Source of the DNA: Acidobacteriota bacterium
GTDB taxonomy: Bacteria > Acidobacteriota > Aminicenantia > Aminicenantales > Saccharicenantaceae
Length of the DNA stretch: 59,760 nt
Assembly: GCA_014894455.1 (NCBI GenBank)
Contig: JADBLN010000117.1
Coordinates: 21,534 to 81,293, forward strand
Reading direction: 5' to 3'
Positions within the stretch are counted from its first letter, which is position 1. Each line of letters starts with the position of its first letter. Below, piece after piece: positions 54,096 through 59,760 of the stretch. The notes below the pieces were generated by a model. The model was not told where the DNA came from. It ran no database searches and was given only the letters and a program-made list of their open reading frames with translations. The translations under genes and the position numbers were made by a program.

Positions 54096-56813
54096 ATGCG
54101 GTACCTCACTCTCCGGTTTTTCGGCCTTTTTATTTTCACAGCGATCATCCTCGCGGCGGCCTCTTCTCTCCGGGCGTCCGGAGCGGGTTCGGTCGTTCGG
54201 AAAGGGGCCGTTTCGCAAGATAAACGTGCCGACCCGCGCACCTCCCGGACGATCGTGGCCGTGCCCACGGCCGAACCCATTACGATCGACGGCGTCCTTT
54301 CCGAAAGCGTTTGGAAAACGGCCGGCTCCGGCGGCTTCACTCAGCGCGATCCCCGCGATGGTCAACCTGCGACCGAACCGACGACCGTCTGGGTCGCCTT
54401 CGACAAAAAGTATCTCTACGTCGCCGCTCGGCTTGCCGACTCCGAGCCCTCCAAGATCGTCGGCCGTCTCGGCCGCCGCGATGAATACGTGGAGTCGGAC
54501 TGGTTCGACGTCGGCGTCGATCCTTATTACGACCGACGGAGCGGGTATTACTTCGGCATCAACCCTTTCGGCTCGATCGAGGACGGCACCCTTTCTAACG
54601 ACGAACAGACCGACTCGACCTGGGACGGCATCTGGGAGAGCGCCGCGCGGATCGACGACGGAGGCTGGGCGGTCGAGATCCGCATCCCCTTCGACCAACT
54701 CCGATTCAAGAGGCAGGACGTCTACGTCTGGGGCGTCAACTTTCAGCGGGTTCTCAAGCGCAAGAACGAAGAGAGCCATTTCGCCTGGGTGGCGAAGGAG
54801 GAGAGCGGCCTTGTCTCCCGTTTCGCCGACCTCACCGGCCTCGTCGACATCGCCGCCGGCCGCCGCCTCGAGATTTCGCCTTTCGCCGTGTCCCAAGCGA
54901 AATTCAGCCCTGCCGAACCCGGCAACCCGTTCCGCACCGGACGAGAGCTCGCGGCGAGCGCCGGTTTCGACCTCAAGGGCGGCCTGAGCAGCAACCTGAC
55001 CCTCGACCTCTCCGTCAACCCCGACTTCGGCCAGGTCGAGGTCGACCCGGCCATCATCAACATCAGCGACCAGGAGACCTATTACCAGGAGAAGCGTCCC
55101 TTTTTCATCGAGGGGTCGAGCATATTCAATTTCGGCCGGGGCGGACCCAACGTCTACCGGTCGTTCGGCTGGGACGACCCCGACTTTTTCTACAGCCGCC
55201 GCATCGGCCGGACTCCCCAGGGAAGCCCGGCGGGCCCCGGCTTCTCCGACATGCCCAACTGGACGACCATCCTCTCCGCGGCCAAGGTGACGGGCAAGGT
55301 CGGCCGTAATTTCAACCTGGGCGTTATCAGCGCGCTAACCGAGCGTGAATACGCCCTCATCGACGATGACGGCGCGCGCTCGAAAGCCGAGGCCGAGCCC
55401 TTCAGCCACTACGGCGTCGCCCGCGGCTTGAAGGAATTCGGAGAGGGGAGGAGCGGGCTCGGCTTCATCGCCACGTCGCTCCTGCGCGATCTCCGCGAGG
55501 GACCGCTCGATTCATTCCTCAGCCGGAGCGCCCTCGCCCTGGGTGTGGACGGCTGGACGTTTCTCGATAAAGACAGGGGCTGGGCCCTGGCCGGTTGGGC
55601 CGGCCTCTCGACGGTCCGCGGCAGTGCCGAGGCCATGACCGATCTCCAGCTCTCCTCCCTCCATTACTTCCAACGGCCCGACGCCGACTGGGTCGAAGTC
55701 GACGAGAACGCCACTGCGCTCTCTGGCTGGGCCGGCCGGCTCTACATTAACAAGCAGAAAGGGAACGTCGTCTTCAACGCCGCCCTGGGGGCCATATCGC
55801 CGGGCTTCGAGGCGAACGACCTCGGCTATCACACCCGCGGCGACGTCCTCAACGGCCACGTCGAGGCCGGTTACCGGAGCTTCCACCCGGGACGGCTCTT
55901 CCGCACCTGGACGGTCACGGGGTCTTATTACCGGAACTACGATTTCGGTGGAAACCGCGTGGGCGAGTACATCTACCTCGACGGTAAGGGCCAGTTCCTC
56001 AACTACTGGACGGCGGCCCTCCACCTCGACTACGAACCGCCCAAGTACAGCCATTACCTGACCCGGGGTGGGCCCATGGCCTTCTACCCGGCCGGGGAAA
56101 CGGTCAGCGTCACTCTGGCCGGCGACGACCGCAAGCCACTCATCCTCCGCTTCAGCGGGTACTTCCGGTACCATCCGAGCGGCGGCTACAACTGGTCGCT
56201 CGGCGGCGGCCTGACCTGGAAGCCCAGCTCGAACTTCAGCCTCTCGGTCGGGCCGAGCTACACCTGGCGCTACTCCGAGGGCCAGTGGGTGAGGAGCGTC
56301 ACCGACTTGCTGAAGACGTCGACCTACGGCGTCCGCTACGTCCTCTCCGACATCATCCAGAAGACCCTGCCCATCGAAGTCCGCGTCAACTGGACCTTCA
56401 CGCCGCGGCTGAGTCTCCAGGCCTATCTCCAGCCCTACGTCGCGACGGGCGATTTCCGGGCGTTTAAGGAGCTCCACGCCGCGCGGACCTTCGATTTCGA
56501 CTACTATGGCGACGGGGAATCGACGATCGCCTACGCGGACGGCGCCTACACGGCCGACCCGGACGGAGCGGCGGGGCCGGCGGCGCCGTTCACCTTCCGT
56601 GATCCCGACTTCAACTTCAAGTCCCTTCGCGGGACGGTCGTCCTGCGCTGGGAGTACCGGCCGGGGTCGATGCTCTATTTCGTCTGGACGCAGAAACGAG
56701 CGGACTACGCCAACCCCGGCGACTTCGAGTTCTGGCGGGACATGGGCGACCTCTTCCAGGCGCCGGGCGAGAACATCTTCATGATCAAGTTTTCCTACCG
56801 TTTCGAGCTGTAG
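54096..56813 (+). CDS. DUF5916 / CBM9-like outer-membrane barrel protein
   Basis: A 905-residue exported protein. The leader is RYLTLRFFGLFIFTAIILAA. Residues about 50-240 form a CBM9-like sandwich (ITIDGVLSESVWKTAGSGGF, TTVWVAFDKKYLYVAARLAD, GWAVEIRIPFDQLRF). The rest (from about 270) is a DUF5916 region with VNPDFGQVEVDPAIINISDQ, then EKRPFFIEGSSIFNFG, followed by alternating amphipathic strands to a C-terminal aromatic end (MIKFSYRFEL), as in outer-membrane beta-barrels. I chose ATG 54096 because the leader begins there; an in-frame ATG at 54012 would add 28 residues without a leader character. A role in carbohydrate or oligomer uptake or binding is likely by family association only. Confidence 0.88.
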   Translation: MRYLTLRFFGLFIFTAIILAAASSLRASGAGSVVRKGAVSQDKRADPRTSRTIVAVPTAEPITIDGVLSESVWKTAGSGGFTQRDPRDGQPATEPTTVWVAFDKKYLYVAARLADSEPSKIVGRLGRRDEYVESDWFDVGVDPYYDRRSGYYFGINPFGSIEDGTLSNDEQTDSTWDGIWESAARIDDGGWAVEIRIPFDQLRFKRQDVYVWGVNFQRVLKRKNEESHFAWVAKEESGLVSRFADLTGLVDIAAGRRLEISPFAVSQAKFSPAEPGNPFRTGRELAASAGFDLKGGLSSNLTLDLSVNPDFGQVEVDPAIINISDQETYYQEKRPFFIEGSSIFNFGRGGPNVYRSFGWDDPDFFYSRRIGRTPQGSPAGPGFSDMPNWTTILSAAKVTGKVGRNFNLGVISALTEREYALIDDDGARSKAEAEPFSHYGVARGLKEFGEGRSGLGFIATSLLRDLREGPLDSFLSRSALALGVDGWTFLDKDRGWALAGWAGLSTVRGSAEAMTDLQLSSLHYFQRPDADWVEVDENATALSGWAGRLYINKQKGNVVFNAALGAISPGFEANDLGYHTRGDVLNGHVEAGYRSFHPGRLFRTWTVTGSYYRNYDFGGNRVGEYIYLDGKGQFLNYWTAALHLDYEPPKYSHYLTRGGPMAFYPAGETVSVTLAGDDRKPLILRFSGYFRYHPSGGYNWSLGGGLTWKPSSNFSLSVGPSYTWRYSEGQWVRSVTDLLKTSTYGVRYVLSDIIQKTLPIEVRVNWTFTPRLSLQAYLQPYVATGDFRAFKELHAARTFDFDYYGDGESTIAYADGAYTADPDGAAGPAAPFTFRDPDFNFKSLRGTVVLRWEYRPGSMLYFVWTQKRADYANPGDFEFWRDMGDLFQAPGENIFMIKFSYRFEL

Positions 56814-56819
56814 GAACGT

Positions 56820-57101
56820 TTATCGCGTGGTCCGGAGGCGCACTTCGGTCGCGCCCCAGCCGCCGCCGCCCATTCCGGCGTCTTTAAACCCCGCCACGTG
56901 GGGATTTTTCTCGAGGAGCGAGTGGACGGTCCCCTTGAGGATCCCGGTGCCCTTGCCGTGGATGATGCGGATGTCCGTGATCCCCCGGCGCAGACATTCT
57001 TCGATATACTCGGTGACGAGGTCCTTGACGTCCTTGGGGCTGAACGCATGGAGGTCCAGAACGCCGTCGATGGGGAGGCGAACGGGTTCGTCGGCGTTCA
57101 T
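56820..57101 (-). CDS. Stand-alone Smr domain protein
   Basis: A 93-residue Smr domain, the nuclease-like C-terminal domain of MutS2 in free-standing form. The LDLHAFSPKDV segment (L-D-L-H near residue 17) and RIIHGKGTGILKG (H-G-x-G-x-G near residues 49-54) are the two signature blocks, and the order strand-helix-strand-helix is complete. Such proteins bind or nick nucleic acid; recent family work links Smr domains to mRNA cleavage at collided ribosomes. It is cytoplasmic. The gene is convergent with the DUF5916 gene (six bases between stops) and divergent from the oligopeptidase gene. Confidence 0.92.
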   Translation of the reverse strand: MNADEPVRLPIDGVLDLHAFSPKDVKDLVTEYIEECLRRGITDIRIIHGKGTGILKGTVHSLLEKNPHVAGFKDAGMGGGGWGATEVRLRTTR

Positions 57102-57253
57102 GCGGGGGCCTTATCGGGAGAATTGTAGCCCAAATCGGGGCTCGAGGATACTCCCCGGGCTCAAGACGCGCGCCTGAGGTTGACATCTGCGGCGGCCCGA
57201 TGATAGGGTTATTCTCCTTGGTCCGCCAATCCCATCAGGAGAGCACGTCCATC

Positions 57254-59416
57254 ATGAAGACTTCCGTACGTTCACTCAGGAAACTCACTTCTCTTTTCCT
57301 CGTCCTCGGCCTGGCCGCCGCGTTCTCTCTCTCAGCGGTCGCGTGCAAACCGGCCGGCGAGGCGGTGGGCGCGCTCAAACCGCCCATCGCCCAGATCATC
57401 CCCAAGGAATTGACCCTCCACGGCCAGACCCGGGTCGATAATTACTACTGGCTCAACGAGCGGGAAAATCCCAAGGTCCTCGACTACCTCAAGGCCGAGA
57501 ACGAATACACCCTGGCCGTGCTGAAGCCCACCGAGGCCCTCCAGGAAAAGCTCTACAACGAGATCGTCGGCCGGATCAAGCAGACCGACCTTTCGGTGCC
57601 CTACCGCTCCGAGGGCTATTATTATTACACGCGCAACGAGGAGGGGAAGGACTATCCCGTCTACTGCCGGAAGAAAGGCAGTCTCGAGAGCGCCGAGGAA
57701 GTCCTCCTCAACGTCAACGAGATGGCCCAGGGGCACAATTATTACTCCGTCGGCGGCCTCGCGGTGAGCACGAACAACATGCTCATCTCCTTCGGCGTCG
57801 ACACTGTCAGCCGCCGCAAATACACCCTCCAGTTCAAGAACCTGGCCACGGGCGAGATCCTGCCGGACGCCATCGTCAACACGACGGGCTCCGCAGCCTG
57901 GGCCAACGACGACAAGACGGTCTTCTACACCCAGATCGACGACATGACGCTCCGGCCCCAGAAGATCTTCCGGCACGTCCTGGGAACCCCGGCCGAGTCC
58001 GACACGCTCGTCTTCCACGAAGCGGACGAGACCTTCAACGTCGGCGCCTTCAAGACGAAATCCAAGAAATACATCTTCATCGCCTCGTCGAGCACGCTTT
58101 CGAACGAGTACCGGTTCATCCCCGCGGACAAGCCCGAAGCCGAGTTCAAAGTTTTCCAGGCGCGGGAGCGGGACCTCGAATACGACGTCGACCACTACCT
58201 GGACAAGTTCTACGTCCGGACCAACATGGGCGCCAAGAACTTCCGGCTGATGACCGCGGCCCTGGATAAGACGGGCAAGCCCGACTGGGTCGAACTTATC
58301 CCGAACCGTGACGACGTTTACTTCGAGGGCTTCGAGATGTTCAAGGGCGCCCTCGTGCTCGAGGAGAGGAAGAACGGCCTCATCCAGATCCGAGTGATGC
58401 CCTGGGACAAAAGCGCCGAGCATTATTTGGATTTCGGCGAAGAGACCTACAGCGCCCGGATCTCGACCAACCCCGAGTTCGACACCGAGTGGCTCCGTTA
58501 CGGCTACACCTCCCTGACGACGCCCTCGTCCACCTTCGACTACAACATGGTCACGCACGAGAAAAAGCTCCTCAAGCAGGAGGAGGTCCTCGGCGGCTTC
58601 GACGCGAAGAACTATCAGGCCGAGCGGCACTATGCCGTGGCCCGCGACGGCGTCAAGGTACCCATCTCGCTCGTCTATAGAAAGGGACTGGTCAAGAACG
58701 GCGCCAACCCCTGCCTTCTCTATGGCTACGGTTCGTACGGGTCGAGCACGGACGCCGGCTTCAGCTCGGCGCGTCTGAGCCTGCTCGACAGGGGCTTCGT
58801 TTACGCCATCGCCCACATCCGGGGCGGGCAGGAGATGGGCCGGGCCTGGTACGAGGACGGCAAGCTCCTCAAGAAAAAGAACACGTTCACGGATTTCATC
58901 GACTGCGGCGACTACCTTGTCGCCCAGAAGTTCACGAATCCCGGCGTGCTCTTCGCCAACGGCGGCAGCGCGGGCGGGCTTCTCATGGGCGCCGTGGTCA
59001 ATCTGCGGCCCGACCTCTTCAAGGGCGTCGTCGCCGGCGTGCCTTTCGTCGACGTCGTCACGACCATGCTCGACAAGAGCATTCCGCTGACGACGGGCGA
59101 GTTCGACGAGTGGGGCAACCCCGAGGTCAAGGAGAATTACGACTACATGCTCTCCTATTCCCCGTACGACCAGGTCGAGGCCAAGAAATACCCGGCCATG
59201 CTCGTGACCACAGGCTGGCAGGACTCCCAGGTCCAGTATTTCGAGCCGGCCAAGTGGGTGGCCAAGCTGCGGGCCATGAAGAAGGACAAAAACCCGCTCC
59301 TGCTCTGGACGAACATGGAGGGCGGGCATGGCGGCATCTCCGGCCGCTTCCGCCGGCTGAAACAGACGGCCATGGAGTACGCTTTCATGTTCGACCTGGC
59401 CGGGATCAAGGAGTAG
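57254..59416 (+). CDS. Oligopeptidase B-like serine peptidase (S9A), lipoprotein leader
   Basis: A 720-residue S9A peptidase of the oligopeptidase B branch, which cleaves short peptides after basic residues. The leader KLTSLFLVLGLAAAFSLSAV ends at Cys31, a possible lipidation site; typical PtrB is cytoplasmic, so this form is probably exported. The entry DNYYWLNERENPKVLDYLKA is typical of the branch. The catalytic serine is Ser572 in NGGSAGGLLMGA, the aspartate lies in TTGWQDSQVQY and the histidine is His692 in GGHGG. ATG 57254 is preferred over an in-frame opening at 57200, with GGAGAG about ten bases upstream. It is the second S9A enzyme in the window. Confidence 0.94.
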   Translation: MKTSVRSLRKLTSLFLVLGLAAAFSLSAVACKPAGEAVGALKPPIAQIIPKELTLHGQTRVDNYYWLNERENPKVLDYLKAENEYTLAVLKPTEALQEKLYNEIVGRIKQTDLSVPYRSEGYYYYTRNEEGKDYPVYCRKKGSLESAEEVLLNVNEMAQGHNYYSVGGLAVSTNNMLISFGVDTVSRRKYTLQFKNLATGEILPDAIVNTTGSAAWANDDKTVFYTQIDDMTLRPQKIFRHVLGTPAESDTLVFHEADETFNVGAFKTKSKKYIFIASSSTLSNEYRFIPADKPEAEFKVFQARERDLEYDVDHYLDKFYVRTNMGAKNFRLMTAALDKTGKPDWVELIPNRDDVYFEGFEMFKGALVLEERKNGLIQIRVMPWDKSAEHYLDFGEETYSARISTNPEFDTEWLRYGYTSLTTPSSTFDYNMVTHEKKLLKQEEVLGGFDAKNYQAERHYAVARDGVKVPISLVYRKGLVKNGANPCLLYGYGSYGSSTDAGFSSARLSLLDRGFVYAIAHIRGGQEMGRAWYEDGKLLKKKNTFTDFIDCGDYLVAQKFTNPGVLFANGGSAGGLLMGAVVNLRPDLFKGVVAGVPFVDVVTTMLDKSIPLTTGEFDEWGNPEVKENYDYMLSYSPYDQVEAKKYPAMLVTTGWQDSQVQYFEPAKWVAKLRAMKKDKNPLLLWTNMEGGHGGISGRFRRLKQTAMEYAFMFDLAGIKE

Positions 59417-59437
59417 AATCAACGGGTTCCGCGGCGT

Positions 59438-59466
59438 TTGACAAGGCGGCCCGACTCATCTAAACT
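59438..59466 (+). promoter_or_regulatory. Promoter for tRNA-Lys
   Basis: Perfect -35 TTGACA (59438-59443), exact 17-base spacer, -10 TAAACT (59461-59466), 14 bases before the mature tRNA 5' end. Confidence 0.65.
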
Positions 59467-59480
59467 AGAGAGGATTTTTC

Positions 59481-59553
59481 GGCCCGTTAGCTCAATTGGT
59501 AGAGCAACAGACTCTTAATCTGTGGGTTGTAGGTTCGAGTCCTACACGGGTCA
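59481..59553 (+). tRNA. tRNA-Lys (anticodon CTT)
   Basis: Complete 73-base cloverleaf. Acceptor GGCCCGT pairs with ACGGGTC (one G-U), discriminator A, and CCA is not encoded. The D arm is GCTC/GAGC, the anticodon stem ACAGA/TCTGT encloses CTCTTAA with CTT at positions 34-36, and the T arm is GTAGG-TTCGAGT-CCTAC. Confidence 0.97.
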
Positions 59554-59559
59554 TTTCCC

Positions 59560-59733
59560 TTAATTCTCGCGGATCCTGATATTTACAGACGAGGCCGCGG
59601 GTGTCGTGATCTCGACCGTTCCCGGGGGGGTATCGGCTTTTTGTCGTGTTGAATCCTGGATTCCGGTCAATTTCTCGAAAGCGGAGTATGCAATGGCCGG
59701 ATCAGAGGGTCGGGTGATTGACACATAGTTCAT
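59560..59733 (-). CDS. Short open frame of unknown status next to tRNA-Lys
   Basis: A 57-codon frame starting ATG 59733 (MNYVSITRPSDPAIAYSAFE...) and ending seven bases from the 3' end of tRNA-Lys, ending VNIRIREN. It lacks a clear ribosome binding site and any known motif. Three stop codons lie directly upstream, so it is not the tail of a longer frame. It could be a tiny gene or chance. The remaining bases to the window end show nothing identifiable. Confidence 0.2.
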   Translation of the reverse strand: MNYVSITRPSDPAIAYSAFEKLTGIQDSTRQKADTPPGTVEITTPAASSVNIRIREN

Positions 59734-59760
59734 TCCAGCCTATCATCAAAAGAACGCAGG

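Noticed and set aside
57332-59422. Minus-strand open frame of about 696 codons antisense to the oligopeptidase
   Set aside because: Composition bias only; the plus strand has an intact catalytic triad and leader.

Overview
The window looks like a chromosome segment of a high-GC, Gram-negative-type bacterium. Several lipoprotein and Sec/Tat-type leaders, a C-terminal beta-barrel protein and a dense set of exported peptidases are visible. The repertoire (S9, M16, M20 and M6 peptidases, BNR-repeat protein, DUF5916 barrel protein, six-bladed propeller) is what I associate with candidate phylum Aminicenantes and nearby Acidobacteriota; that placement is inference, as there is no rRNA or universal marker tree here.

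Layout. 1-2.8 kb: nucleotidyltransferase-like protein and an ABC-2 exporter pair, tightly overlapping, followed by a strongly folded intergenic element. 3.0-7.4 kb: rRNA/translation block (rsmD, an unknown gene, rpmE-prfA-prmC). 7.4-12.7 kb (minus strand): HD-GYP protein, FMN reductase, M16 peptidase and an exported NIF3 protein. 12.8-16.1 kb: coiled-coil protein and a GAF-GGDEF-PilZ protein, which with the HD-GYP gene make a cyclic-di-GMP neighbourhood. 16.3-18.0 kb: hutU. 18.2-21.4 kb: a small exported four-cysteine peptide, propeller protein, thioredoxin-like protein, membrane protein and ABC ATPase, the best candidate for an undescribed system. 21.4-27.2 kb (minus): glgC, BNR-repeat protein, phosphoesterase, pfkA. 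27.4-31.1 kb: prolyl oligopeptidase and an M20 amidohydrolase, the latter bracketed by two near-identical long hairpins. 31.2-35.0 kb: gltX-glnS, a RelE/RHH toxin-antitoxin pair, tRNA-Arg(CCG). 35.0-38.7 kb: hairpin-repeat patch, lipoprotein, glycoside hydrolase.

38.7-50.1 kb is heterogeneous: a frameshifted nitroreductase, a collapsed two-component remnant, a small exported protein, a visibly AT-richer radical SAM gene and a 2,762-codon cyclic beta-1,2-glucan synthase-like gene (ndvB) whose 5' end seems frameshifted. 50.3-59.8 kb returns to the exported-protein theme: M6 protease, amidohydrolase, DUF5916 barrel protein, Smr protein, oligopeptidase B-like lipoprotein, and tRNA-Lys(CTT).

Functionally the window joins core translation genes with exported protein, peptide and carbohydrate breakdown, intracellular sugar metabolism (pfkA, glgC), histidine catabolism (hutU) and second-messenger signalling. 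Several minus- and plus-strand genes have an extended -10 box placed 6-7 nt before the ATG, suggesting leaderless mRNAs.
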